Shown: piece by piece, positions 43,686-52,748 of the stretch
How positions within the stretch are numbered: position 1 is the stretch's first letter
How the letters are laid out: each line of letters starts with the position of its first letter
Assembly: GCA_910589075.1 (NCBI GenBank)
Contig: CAJUSK010000010.1
Span: 62,001 to 126,000 of the forward strand
DNA from: an uncultured Lachnospiraceae bacterium
GTDB lineage: Bacteria > Bacillota > Clostridia > Lachnospirales > Lachnospiraceae
DNA: 64,000 nucleotides
Reading direction: 5' to 3'
Notes under the pieces: model-generated
What the model was told of the DNA's origin: nothing
Databases searched by the model: none
Seen by the model: only the letters and a program-made list of their open reading frames with translations
Made by a program: the position numbers and the translations under genes

Positions 43686-44513
43686 TTATGTGAATTGGTT
43701 TATATCCGGTTCCGCAACCGGGTGGTCGGGTATAAGCATGTCAAGGCCCTGTCTGAGCAGGGTTTCCAACGCGCCGCGATCCGTGGGACAAAATGTTACG
43801 CTGTCCTCATCCCCGATTGTGTCATACTCCATGCGCGTCAGTATTTTTCCCTGTAGAAACTGAACGCTCAGTCCCGGTGTCTCCTGTGCATGTGCACTGT
43901 AGAAAAAGAGAGAATAAAAATCGGCCTGCCGGCTGATACCATCCAGAATGGCCTGGGTAATCGTCGGTCCGGCGCCGGCTTCTTTCAGGAGTCCGCCCGC
44001 CTGCTCTCCGGCATCACGTCCCGTGAGTTTTGCGGCTTTTTCCAGATTTTTTTGCAGAATCGAAAAAGAATGCTCCTGGGTGGAAAGGGTTTCTTTCCAG
44101 ACAATTTCATTGAGGATTTTTTCCTTTATCTCCTCCGGTAAAACCGGTGCAAAGAGATATTGCTCTCCCTGGGGCGTCATTTTATAAGCCCGCCTGCCTT
44201 TGACAAAATAAAAGTATCCCGTCTGGGCACCGCCTTTCATACTGCTTTCAAAACAGATAAACCCGTCCCCGTCGCCGCAGACTGAAAGCATTTCCAGAAG
44301 CTCACTGTCAGTCTGGTTGTTCCCGTCAAAATCCGGCTGCATATATTCCTTCCGGCACAGGGAATCCTGCAGTTCCATAATGCGGAGCTGCAACATCTGC
44401 CAGGACAGGCCGGACAAACCATCCGGCACGCCATAGAATGTATCCATCCCCAGACCGGCCGACAGGTACAGGATCTCGTCGGCAGTTAATTCATAGGTCT
44501 TTCCGGTGTCCAT
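43686..44513 (-). CDS. Type VII locus protein of unknown function (DUF5081-like)
   Basis: A 275-residue soluble protein between EssC and the WXG100 genes, no signal peptide or TM. N-terminal winged-helix-like stretch (LTADEILYLSAGLGMDTFYGVPDG), a central YFYFVKGRRAYKMTPQG and a mixed C-terminal half. The pattern is reminiscent of DUF5081 proteins of Firmicutes type VII clusters, and by size and place it could be an EspG-like chaperone. Neither assignment is certain. AGGAGG 9 nt before the ATG. A 160-bp gap follows before the WXG100 genes. Confidence 0.6.
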   Translation of the reverse strand: MDTGKTYELTADEILYLSAGLGMDTFYGVPDGLSGLSWQMLQLRIMELQDSLCRKEYMQPDFDGNNQTDSELLEMLSVCGDGDGFICFESSMKGGAQTGYFYFVKGRRAYKMTPQGEQYLFAPVLPEEIKEKILNEIVWKETLSTQEHSFSILQKNLEKAAKLTGRDAGEQAGGLLKEAGAGPTITQAILDGISRQADFYSLFFYSAHAQETPGLSVQFLQGKILTRMEYDTIGDEDSVTFCPTDRGALETLLRQGLDMLIPDHPVAEPDINQFT

Positions 44514-44532
44514 ATCATATCACCTCCTGTTC

Positions 44533-47500
44533 TTACTCTTTTGACATGGCACGGAATCTTGTGGTATTGCCTTTTTCAATCAGATATCCTTCCCACTGTC
44601 CCAATGCCTGATTTTTCTGCAGGCCCGACAGATCTGAGTGGAATGAAGGATAAGCCGTGAGGCTGCCGCCCAGCAAAATAGCGTTGTTCTCTCTGGCCAT
44701 CAGCATGGTCACTGCCTCACCCTGCCCGCACAGGCGGCTGAAAGCATCCGTTTCTTCTGCGATGTACAGATACACATCCAGTCCCCGTCCCAGACGGATA
44801 ACGGCTTCCAGACGTTTGACAGTCTGTTCGGACAACGCATCAAACGCCTGTCTGTAATCATCCACAAAAATGGAAACGGGTTCAAATGCAGCGCTTTCGT
44901 CCGCATCATGTCTGTTTTTCCGCTCCTGTAACAGGGGAACCAGCTCCTGCATATAGGCATCAAATGCATCCGCATCTGTCATATAGAGGCATCTCTCGTG
45001 GCCATCCAGTTCTGTGGCCGACTGTTGCAGATCCAGGTAAGCCACCTGCATCCCTTCCTGTTCCAGAGACTGTTTTGCAAGAACCTGCATCATATTGCTC
45101 TTACCACTGCCAGACAGTCCCACCACAGGCAGGTAATGCGCCCGCGCCTGAGACAGGCAGACCGGTTCCACATACTGAAGGGAAAGTCCCAGTGTAATAC
45201 CGCCTCCTGCAGCTTCTCCATAAGAAATCCTCTCAGGCATCAGTGGAATAGGCGCTGCCGACATGCCCTTCCAATGATTGCGCATTTCTTCGGACAGTCC
45301 GCGGATACGGGCAGTCCGCTCACCTTCGCTGCCACCCCTCACAGGCAGTGCCGCCTGGAATTCCAGCGGAGGATTGCCTTTTACCAGACCCCTGCCTTCC
45401 AGATTTTCCGGTTCCAGTCCGTCTGTTTTGCCTACAATCCCCTGATAGTCCGACCGGTCAGCCATATTCAGCGCCACCGCCATCCGGATATTCTGATTGA
45501 TCCGAAATCCCAGTGCCATGGGATTATTGACTGATACAAGCAGATACATTCCATAACTGCCGCCTTCTCTTGTCAGGCGGATAAAGAATGCATCCAGATC
45601 CGGGTAGAGCTGGAGTACAGGCGCAAAATTGTCCACCACCAGCACAATATCCGGAAGTATTTCCCCGGTAGCCTGCCTGTACGCCTGCAGGCTGCCCACA
45701 CCGGCACGGGAAAATGTCTCTTTCCGCTCGTTCAGTTTCCGCTCCAGAAGCTGTACCAGCTTTTCGATCTTTACATCCTCGTTATCATTGGCCACGCCGC
45801 CCACATGCGGGAAATTTTTAAACATGCCCAGGCTCCAGCCGCCAAAATCCATCAGATACAGATTGACACGCTCCGGTGAATACATGCCGATAACAGACAT
45901 CACCGCACTCTGGAGCAATGTGGTTTTGCCCGTTCCCGGCGCGCCGAACACGGCAATATGTCCATCCTTTGTAAAGTCGAATACAAGCGGATACTGACTC
46001 TGGGCACCCGGATCATCCACCATACCCACAATCGGACAGAGGGTATCTTTCTGATTTTGCCAGTTGCCGTCCTGATAGTTCCATGGCTCTATATCTTCCA
46101 GACAGATATACCCGGACAGTCTGGGCAGCCAGATCTGTTTCGCCCGACCCACACCGGTTTCCTGTGCCACGCCGCGCAGATAAGAGACAACCTCAGAGAT
46201 TTCCGTACGGTCATCCGCAAATGCCTGCATCTTTTCTTCGTTTTCGTAATAAGTGCGCCGGCCGCTCTCCTCCACAATCGCCACACGCTGGCCGGCTACG
46301 GACTGATTCTCCAGATCCGGCCTGTAGGGCGCGCCGCTGTAATAAGACTGTACCAACTCATAGACTTCGTCCTCGCCCACCTGTACATAAGCCCGGCCCG
46401 GTACCGTGATTCTGGCTGCATCCGTATGGTGCAGCATTTCCCGGCTGTCGGAAGAGCTTGCCACTTTCAGGCACCAGCGGAAACGGGTGTTGGCATTCAT
46501 CTTATCATCCACCACACCGGCAGGCTTCTGGGTCAGCAAAATGGCAAAGACACCCAGTGTACGGCCAATAGCAAAGATCCGGTCCACCACTGTCATAAAA
46601 TCCGGGAACTGTACTTTGAATTCCGCAAATTCATCAATCACCACAAACAGATAGGACAGGGGTTCCTGCGCCTTGCCTGCGTGTTGCAGCCTGAGATAAT
46701 GATTGATATTATTCACACCATATCTGTCAAGCAACTCTTTCCTCCGGGAAAGCTCATTTTCCAGCGCGATCAGATTCCTTCCGATCTTTTTATCCAGATC
46801 GGATATGGTGCCCGCCAGATGGGGCAGGTCTGTAAAGGGCAATATCAACCCGGTACCTTTGAAATCAATCAGGACAAAGGAGACATCCCCAGGCGAAAAT
46901 TTCAGTGCCATAGACAGAATCCAGGACTGAACCATTTCAGATTTTCCAGAGCCTGTCATGCCGGCCACCAGACCATGAGGCCCATACTGTTTCTCATGAA
47001 TATCAAAACAGAATGCTTCTCCATCTGCCTTCACACCGATGGGCACAGCCATGGATTCATAGGTCGCCCCGCTTTTCCAGAGCCAGTCTGCATGCAGTTC
47101 GTCGGGAGTATGTACCCCATACCCTTCCAGAAAAGTAACGCAGGCAGGCAGGGCGCTTTCTCCGCCGCTTCCATAAATGCGCAGAGGCGCCATCTGTCTT
47201 GCAAATTTCTCCAGATTCTTTTCATCGAAGGAATCCATGCGGAATTTCCGTTTCCGGTTCATGTCCCGCTTTTCCATCAGCAGCCCCTGACCATGTTTTA
47301 CTTCGATCACCACATTACATTCCTTGGGCAGGCGGTGCATTTCATCATACAGGAAAATAGCCCCTGCGCCGGGATTGCCCTCTTCTTTCAGCAAATACTT
47401 GAGTATGGGCTGTTTTTCCGCCAGTTCCAGTTGTGTAAATACAAACAGATAATAGGGAAGAGCCACCGGCCCGCCCCGGCCTGCCAGTTCCCTGGCTTTG

Positions 47501-48981
47501 AACACCTCTTCCAGTTCTTTCAACAGTTCATCGGTCCCTTTGGCCGTACTGCTGATATACCGTCTCTCTCTGCCTTCGTCAAAACAGTGAGGCAGCCATT
47601 TTACCCATTCCCACTGCCGGGCTTCTTTTCCTGCGTAAACCAGAACCACTTTCAGATCATCATATGTGTGATGGGTTGCAGCCTGCAACAGCAGATTGCA
47701 GACAAGACGGACGGATGCCGCCCGCTCACCGATCACGCCCACCAAACCTTCCCGGCGCAGGTCACACAATACCGGGACATCCGAAATCGTACCGGCCTTT
47801 GTTTCTATTTCCCTGGCCCGGTTCAGCAAATGGTCTTCCTCCAGCGTAAAGCCCTTCTGCACACCCCTGACGGTAAAGCTGCTTTCACCTTCTCCCACCC
47901 CCAGGCGCAGACACATAAAATCTCCGTCAGATACCTGCCGGCTCCACAGTCTGGTATCCCTGGCCTCCAAAAGTCCTGCGCACTCGGAAGGCGCGGGATG
48001 ATCAAGCTGCATGGCCAGCAGCTGTTTCTGCTTGAGCGCTCCGATTTCCTTTTCCACCCCATCCAGGTAGGCGCCATATTTGCTGTTTCGCAATGCAACC
48101 GCCTGTTCATATTTTTTCTTCTGTTTTTTCTGGCTGCTCACCGACAAAATCACGGTCAAAATGGACATGGGAACGGTAAAAATCAGCATAACCGGATTCA
48201 TCACAGACAGTCCCACCATCACCACCATGATAATGACCATCACAACCGGAGAAGCGATACTCTGCATCAGACCGCCTTCCGGCGCGGTCGCTTCCTGCGG
48301 CGGATTCTGTATTTCAATCAGATCCCCCGGCAATTCCCGCCGCAGCCTCGGTGCACGTTGAAACCAGTGTGGATATACGGTCTGATGTTCCACGGCTTCC
48401 GCTTCGTCCATCTCATCCAACACGGTCAGAATCCCCTGGCGGAAACGGATATTAAAATTGCCTATGGCAATCAGATCTCCGTCCTGTATGTATTCCGGCT
48501 GCCCGATTTTTTCACCGTTCAGAAAAGTACCGTTCAGACTGCCATTGTCCGTCAGCAGGTATGTGCCATTTTCTCTCGTAATGATGGCATGCCGCCTGGA
48601 AATATTGTTTCCCTGCAGCCGCAGGTCACATTGCACTCCCCTGCCGATCACAGCCCGTTCTTTTTCCTTCATATCCAAAGACTGGGCGCTTTCCATGTCT
48701 CTGCCCAAAATATAGACAGCAATCTTTTTCTCCTGATTCAAAATAAAAATATCGCCGTCCTTGATTTCACATTCGGATTTCAGGACACCCATATCCTTAC
48801 TGTCCGCGAACCATTTTCCGTTCCTTTTATATAGTAGAAGATGAGACGCCAGCACATGCCCATCCGCATCCTCAATCCGGCAGTCATCCTCTGCGCCGCT
48901 TCCGACGGACAGTTTATCCCTTCCTGTCAGTGAGGTATCCTGTATCTTTTCTCCCGCATAAACCCGAACCCGGTATTCCAT
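44533..48981 (-). CDS. essC: EssC-type FtsK/SpoIIIE ATPase of the type VII secretion system
   Basis: The secretion motor: 1482 residues. Two N-terminal FHA-like domains (about 1-90 and 95-185; the second has GRGVQCDLRLQGNNISRRHAI and DNGSLNGTFLNGE). Two TM helices follow (about 235-280, ASPVVMVIIMVVMVGLSV). Three FtsK/SpoIIIE ATPase domains have P-loops GMTGSGKS (about 672), GAPGTGKT (about 1017) and GLSGSGKS (about 1292). Length and domain order match EssC/YukBA. All three Walker A motifs are intact. No frameshift. Confidence 0.96.
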   Translation of the reverse strand: MEYRVRVYAGEKIQDTSLTGRDKLSVGSGAEDDCRIEDADGHVLASHLLLYKRNGKWFADSKDMGVLKSECEIKDGDIFILNQEKKIAVYILGRDMESAQSLDMKEKERAVIGRGVQCDLRLQGNNISRRHAIITRENGTYLLTDNGSLNGTFLNGEKIGQPEYIQDGDLIAIGNFNIRFRQGILTVLDEMDEAEAVEHQTVYPHWFQRAPRLRRELPGDLIEIQNPPQEATAPEGGLMQSIASPVVMVIIMVVMVGLSVMNPVMLIFTVPMSILTVILSVSSQKKQKKKYEQAVALRNSKYGAYLDGVEKEIGALKQKQLLAMQLDHPAPSECAGLLEARDTRLWSRQVSDGDFMCLRLGVGEGESSFTVRGVQKGFTLEEDHLLNRAREIETKAGTISDVPVLCDLRREGLVGVIGERAASVRLVCNLLLQAATHHTYDDLKVVLVYAGKEARQWEWVKWLPHCFDEGRERRYISSTAKGTDELLKELEEVFKARELAGRGGPVALPYYLFVFTQLELAEKQPILKYLLKEEGNPGAGAIFLYDEMHRLPKECNVVIEVKHGQGLLMEKRDMNRKRKFRMDSFDEKNLEKFARQMAPLRIYGSGGESALPACVTFLEGYGVHTPDELHADWLWKSGATYESMAVPIGVKADGEAFCFDIHEKQYGPHGLVAGMTGSGKSEMVQSWILSMALKFSPGDVSFVLIDFKGTGLILPFTDLPHLAGTISDLDKKIGRNLIALENELSRRKELLDRYGVNNINHYLRLQHAGKAQEPLSYLFVVIDEFAEFKVQFPDFMTVVDRIFAIGRTLGVFAILLTQKPAGVVDDKMNANTRFRWCLKVASSSDSREMLHHTDAARITVPGRAYVQVGEDEVYELVQSYYSGAPYRPDLENQSVAGQRVAIVEESGRRTYYENEEKMQAFADDRTEISEVVSYLRGVAQETGVGRAKQIWLPRLSGYICLEDIEPWNYQDGNWQNQKDTLCPIVGMVDDPGAQSQYPLVFDFTKDGHIAVFGAPGTGKTTLLQSAVMSVIGMYSPERVNLYLMDFGGWSLGMFKNFPHVGGVANDNEDVKIEKLVQLLERKLNERKETFSRAGVGSLQAYRQATGEILPDIVLVVDNFAPVLQLYPDLDAFFIRLTREGGSYGMYLLVSVNNPMALGFRINQNIRMAVALNMADRSDYQGIVGKTDGLEPENLEGRGLVKGNPPLEFQAALPVRGGSEGERTARIRGLSEEMRNHWKGMSAAPIPLMPERISYGEAAGGGITLGLSLQYVEPVCLSQARAHYLPVVGLSGSGKSNMMQVLAKQSLEQEGMQVAYLDLQQSATELDGHERCLYMTDADAFDAYMQELVPLLQERKNRHDADESAAFEPVSIFVDDYRQAFDALSEQTVKRLEAVIRLGRGLDVYLYIAEETDAFSRLCGQGEAVTMLMARENNAILLGGSLTAYPSFHSDLSGLQKNQALGQWEGYLIEKGNTTRFRAMSKE

Positions 48982-49007
48982 TGTTTCTCCCTCATTTTTT
49001 ATATGGA

Positions 49008-49565
49008 TTATCCCAGAATCTGAAACTTGAGCTGTGTCCTGCCCAGTTGAATGACGTCATCCGTGGCCAGTTGCACAGGTTCTCCTGTAACAGCTTTCCC
49101 ATTGACGGATGTACCATTGCTGGATCCTTCATCAGATATGAAAAATTCATTGCCCCATCTGCGTATTTTGCAGTGCCTTCTGGAAATGGTTTTGTCGTAA
49201 CGGATGCAGACATCACAGGATGACTCATCCTTGCCGATCATTATTTCGGAATCTATCGCCTTTTGAAATACAGTGCCGCCCCCGTTCATATCCATCAGTG
49301 CAATCATTCCCTGAATGCCTTCCCGTTCCCACATAAATACGGTCTTATCATCCTCCATTCCCTGGGGCCGGTCCAAAATAACAGTATGGTCATCTGCGTC
49401 AATCACCACTGGTACTTCCTGTTGTTGTCTGTATTTCCTTTTCCTGACAATCAGTACCACCGTGAGGAAAATCACACAGGCAGGAAACAAAATCACCGCC
49501 AACGGCGGGAATACAAACATCAGCCCCAGCGACACTACAAGAAAAATCATAAAAGCAACCATCAT
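49008..49565 (-). CDS. Membrane-anchored FHA-domain protein
   Basis: A 185-residue protein: two hydrophobic segments at the N-terminus (about 3-38), a linker, then a C-terminal FHA phosphothreonine-binding domain (IMIGKDESSCDVCI, TISRRHCKI, SDEGSSNGTSVNGKAV). It starts the type VII operon, 26 bp before essC. It would read phosphothreonines made by the operon's own kinase, possibly gating EssC. Starts ATGATG behind AAGG. Confidence 0.9.
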   Translation of the reverse strand: MMVAFMIFLVVSLGLMFVFPPLAVILFPACVIFLTVVLIVRKRKYRQQQEVPVVIDADDHTVILDRPQGMEDDKTVFMWEREGIQGMIALMDMNGGGTVFQKAIDSEIMIGKDESSCDVCIRYDKTISRRHCKIRRWGNEFFISDEGSSNGTSVNGKAVTGEPVQLATDDVIQLGRTQLKFQILG

Positions 49566-49642
49566 ATGTACCTTCCCCCATATAAAATTCTTAAAAAATT
49601 ATCTCTAAAATATTAAATTTTCATTTAGTCATCTTTGGGATA

Positions 49643-49672
49643 ATTATATACGATTAACTGTGCTATTGTCAA
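49643..49672 (-). promoter_or_regulatory. Promoter of the type VII operon
   Basis: Minus strand TTGACA (49667-49672), 18 bp, TATAAT (49643-49648), about 80 bp before the FHA gene. A 13-bp repeat ATCTTTGGGATAA occurs at 49631-49643, touching the -10, and again at 49686-49698, upstream of the -35. Both are in the same orientation, 55 bp apart: probable operators. Confidence 0.75.
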
Positions 49673-49740
49673 TTTGTAATTACTTATCTTTGGGATAAAA
49701 GTACCGGAAAACAGATTACTGTTCAGGCTCTGCCAGACAT

Positions 49741-50037
49741 ATGGCAAAACAGGATCTTGACAGACAGGAACGTATGAAACTGTATAAACACAAAAATGGC
49801 CTCTGTAACGCTTCTGGCCACAAAATAAAAGAACTGAGGGAGACAGCCGGGCTGTCACAGGAACAGCTCGCCGCAAAAATCCAACTGGAAGGACTCAATC
49901 TGAATCAGAAAGCCATCAGCCGTATAGAAACCGGCGGACGGGTTGTGGCAGATTATGAGCTCCTTGCATTTTCGGAAGTTTTGGGTGTTCCAATCTGCAT
50001 ATTGCTGGGAAAAGATGACTGGCATGGATATCGCTAA
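49741..50037 (+). CDS. XRE-family helix-turn-helix regulator
   Basis: A 98-residue Cro/cI-type regulator: HTH at about 28-85 (IKELRETAGLSQEQLAAKIQL ... NQKAISRIETGGRVVADYELLAFSEVLGV). It has no effector domain. Divergent from the type VII operon, so it is the natural candidate to bind the ATCTTTGGGATAA pair. The first ATG (49741) lacks an SD; an internal ATG at 49774 follows AGGAA. Confidence 0.88.
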   Translation: MAKQDLDRQERMKLYKHKNGLCNASGHKIKELRETAGLSQEQLAAKIQLEGLNLNQKAISRIETGGRVVADYELLAFSEVLGVPICILLGKDDWHGYR

Positions 50038-50320
50038 ATACGTGGTATCCATGCCATCTTTCTTTGACTGCTGCAAAACATATGATTACTGACGGACAAA
50101 AAGCGCAAAAAAATTTCTGTCCATGATGACTGACGGTATCTCAAACATAAAGCCGGATTGTATGAAGCAGTGTATGGAGAAGAAATGCGAAAAGACATCC
50201 ATGACGATCTCAGGGATGAGAACTTATAATCATTTGTTTTCTGATTTGTTTTATTGCAAGGCCGGCGCCGCAATTCTGATTCATGAAAACAGAAGGCGCG
50301 CGAAACGTGGATTCGATGAT
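50038..50320. other. Intergenic, no recognised feature
   Basis: No convincing gene, promoter or terminator was found here; short open frames lack ribosome sites. The dispersed repeat follows at 50321. Confidence 0.5.
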
Positions 50321-50360
50321 TCATGACAATAGGTTTGCTGGCGAAGCCTGCAATCTATTG
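50321..50360 (+). repeat. 40-bp dispersed intergenic repeat, copy C
   Basis: TTCATGACAATAGG, TTTGCTGGCGAAGCCTGCAA, TCTATTG: the cleanest copy, matching copy A in reverse complement almost base for base. Confidence 0.88.
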
Positions 50361-50392
50361 TTGTAAGGTTTCTAATCGTCTCGCAGACAGTA

Positions 50393-50911
50393 TTATAATT
50401 CCACGCCATGTCTGGCCGGAACACCCGATTCAAACGGATGACGGATACAGAGCATCTCGGTAATATAGTCGCTCACTTCCAACAGCCTTTCCGTGGGCTT
50501 CCTTCCGGTCAGGAGAATCTCCTTATCCGGGCTGCGCCCGCAGTCCAGTATCTGCTCCAGAAGCGTATGGTCAGCCAGTGCCAGTCTGCAGGCATGGGTA
50601 ATCTCATCCAGCACTACAAAATTTGCCCCTTCTTCCCGCAGTCCCGTGAGTACTTCTTCCAATATCCGGTTATGAATCACACTCAGTTCTGCCTTCTCCC
50701 GATCCGACATATCCCGGAAAAAGGGAAACGCCTGATCGCACCGCAGAACACGTATCTGTTCCAATTGACGAAGAACAGACAGCTCACCGCTTTCCCGGCC
50801 TTTCATAAACTGTGCAAAGATAACTGTGCGCCTGCGGCCGGCCGCCCGGATTGCAGCCCCGACTGCAGCAGTTGTTTTTCCCTTCCCGTCCCCATGATAG
50901 AGCTGGATCAT
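50393..50911 (-). CDS. cobO: Cob(I)alamin adenosyltransferase (CobO/BtuR type)
   Basis: Makes adenosylcobalamin by moving the adenosyl group from ATP to reduced cobalamin or corrinoid. 172 residues. P-loop GDGKGKTTAA at 7-16, VVLDEITHA (Walker B) and LTGRKPTERLLEVSDYITEM then ARHGVE at the C-terminus are family marks. The ATG overlaps the stop of the upstream gene as ATGA. No other cobalamin-synthesis gene or B12 riboswitch is in the window. Confidence 0.93.
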   Translation of the reverse strand: MIQLYHGDGKGKTTAAVGAAIRAAGRRRTVIFAQFMKGRESGELSVLRQLEQIRVLRCDQAFPFFRDMSDREKAELSVIHNRILEEVLTGLREEGANFVVLDEITHACRLALADHTLLEQILDCGRSPDKEILLTGRKPTERLLEVSDYITEMLCIRHPFESGVPARHGVEL

Positions 50912-51537
50912 CGCAAACCTCTTACCAGCTGGAAAATGTCCTGACGGCTTTCACAATCTTTATTGGTGCAGCTTGCACAAAGGCTTCGCGTCCGGCGGGT
51001 CAGGCCAAGTCCGCCCCGAAATGTCACACTTTTTTTTGGCTGCATAACGAACTGCTCATTGCAGGATATAGGAAAATCTTCGATCGCTTCTGACAATTTT
51101 TGCAAGATTTCCTGCATTTTTTCTATGGGTATCTCACTGCCCGGGAAATCATATTCCTGCATATACAGACCTGTTTCCTGATAAATCATATTTTCCAGCT
51201 GATCACACGCCTTGTCCAGCAGCGCACATCCCAGGCATTCCAGCATATAGGCTTCCGTAAGCGCCCCCGCCTGCGTGTAAAGCTCCTGCAATGCATCAAT
51301 CCGCTCTCCCAGTGTCACTGCACACTGCACAATGCCTTCCTGTATGCCATAGCATCCCTGCGCCCGGAGCAATGGCAAAATCGCCAGATACATTGCATCT
51401 ATCCTGGGCATCTCTTCCATCCCAAAATGATGACGGCCTGCAAACCACCGTCTGTCATTTTCTGTCATACGGGGCACAAGGCGCGTTTTTTTTACGTGAA
51501 ATATGGCTCTTTGATCTGTATGAAATGTATGAAACAT
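50908..51537 (-). CDS. MetH-activation-domain-like (vitamin B12-related) protein
   Basis: About 209 residues. The middle (PRIDAMYLAILPLLRAQG ... GERIDALQELYTQAGALTEAYMLECLGC) and the end (CNEQFVMQPKKSVTFRGGLGL, then CASCTNKDCESR) resemble the activation domain of B12-dependent methionine synthase. That domain binds S-adenosylmethionine for reductive reactivation. Here it stands as a separate protein plus a Cys cluster C-x2-C-x4-C. Coupling to cobO supports a corrinoid role. The start is uncertain: ATG at 51537 has the best ribosome site, ATG at 51591 and TTG at 51615 are alternatives. Confidence 0.68.
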   Translation of the reverse strand: MFHTFHTDQRAIFHVKKTRLVPRMTENDRRWFAGRHHFGMEEMPRIDAMYLAILPLLRAQGCYGIQEGIVQCAVTLGERIDALQELYTQAGALTEAYMLECLGCALLDKACDQLENMIYQETGLYMQEYDFPGSEIPIEKMQEILQKLSEAIEDFPISCNEQFVMQPKKSVTFRGGLGLTRRTRSLCASCTNKDCESRQDIFQLVRGLR

Positions 51538-51755
51538 CTTTCCCTTGCCTTCCTTCCGGTTATTGACTTTCTGGCATCGCACATCTGCCATGTATAGCAA
51601 ATCACTCTCCAACAATTTTTATTCTATTTTATCATGCAGGCAGACATATTTCCACAGGAATTCATCCCACAATTTAACTTGCCATATGGCTTAGAAATCT
51701 GCTATGATGGAAATGTAACAGGCGTCATGCCAGACACACCCAGGGGAATCACTGG

Positions 51756-51761
51756 TATAAT
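51756..51761 (+). promoter_or_regulatory. Extended -10 promoter of the PepSY gene
   Basis: TGGTATAAT gives an extended -10 (TG-N-TATAAT). The -35 position holds only GACACA. The gene starts about 33 bp later. Confidence 0.6.
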
Positions 51762-51793
51762 AATGAAAAGTATTTTATTAGGAGGGTATGTTT

Positions 51794-52600
51794 ATGAGAC
51801 GAAAACACAAACTACTGGCTACGGGACTGGCGGCAGGCATTCTGTCCGCATCCATGGCCATAACCGCATCCGCTGCGCAGATCACCGAAGATTCTGCCAA
51901 GGCCATTGCTTTTTCAAACGTTGGAATTACCGCGGATTCCGTATTGTATATCACCACGGAACTGGAGTATGACGACGGAAAACAGATGTATGACATCGAC
52001 TTGATGACCAAAGATTATATGGATTACGGCTTTGCAATCAACGCCGAAAACGGTGCTGTCCTGAGCATCGACTATGAATGGAAAGCCGCTCCCGCCCCGG
52101 TTGTCGGCGCACAGCCTGTTGTCACGATGGAACAGGCAAAAACACTGGCCGCCGTCCATGCAGGCCGGACCGTGGACACAGTGTCCTTCAAGAAGGCTGA
52201 GACAGAACCTGACGACGGCAGAATCCTTCATAAACTGGAATTTTATACGGCCGACGGCAAAGAATACGAATATAAAATCGATGCTGTTACAGGTGCAATT
52301 CTGAAATGGGAATATGACGCAAAGCACTATGTCCCTCAGGCGGATATAGCCAAACCTGCACCGTCCACTCCCCAGGCCCCCTCATCTGCCATAACCGGTA
52401 TTGAAAGCGCCAAAGCAGCCGCCCTGAAAATGGCAGGCCTCAGTTCCGCAAATGTAAAATGGGATAAGGTAAAACAGGACTATGAAGACGGCCGCCTTGT
52501 TTATGAAGGCGAATTCTACTATAATCATATGGAATACGAATTCGAAATTGATGCCGCAACCGGCGTCTTTCTTGACTGGGATGTGGATGAAGACGACTAA
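51794..52600 (+). CDS. Exported PepSY-domain protein
   Basis: A 268-residue secreted protein. A signal peptide (RRKHKLLATGLAAGILSASMAITASA, cleavage after ASA) is followed by three PepSY repeats: about 25-95 (YDIDLMTKDYMDYGFAINAENGAVL), 105-180 (HKLEFYTADGKEYEYKIDAVTGAIL) and 200-268 (YEGEFYYNHMEYEFEIDAATGVFL). PepSY domains occur in extracellular protease inhibitors and wall-associated proteins. The ATG at 51794 is 8 nt from GGAGG; an ATG two codons earlier is too close. Confidence 0.9.
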   Translation: MRRKHKLLATGLAAGILSASMAITASAAQITEDSAKAIAFSNVGITADSVLYITTELEYDDGKQMYDIDLMTKDYMDYGFAINAENGAVLSIDYEWKAAPAPVVGAQPVVTMEQAKTLAAVHAGRTVDTVSFKKAETEPDDGRILHKLEFYTADGKEYEYKIDAVTGAILKWEYDAKHYVPQADIAKPAPSTPQAPSSAITGIESAKAAALKMAGLSSANVKWDKVKQDYEDGRLVYEGEFYYNHMEYEFEIDAATGVFLDWDVDEDD

Positions 52601-52748
52601 GCAGTATTTTTATAGAGAAAATCCGATCCGGTCAATCTGAATCTACTGTACACAGCCTGCGGCGGCAATCCCAATGCCCGCCGCAGACACAGTATCTCCA
52701 TCCGCTTCTCAGCATTTCACACCTGTATAAACCTCCGCCCCTTCCTTA

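Noticed and set aside
45958..48834. A 958-codon open frame on the + strand opposite essC
   Set aside because: It is a shadow of the essC frame: low-complexity His/Gln/Pro-rich translation, no domain, no ribosome site, and the opposite strand is a complete EssC.
51538..51787. A cobalamin riboswitch upstream of the cobO pair
   Set aside because: None of the conserved B12-box sequence was recognised; the region holds alternative starts and intergenic DNA only.
52657..52686. CTGCGGCGG/CCGCCGCAG hairpin after the PepSY gene as a terminator
   Set aside because: Stem is good but no T-run follows on either strand.
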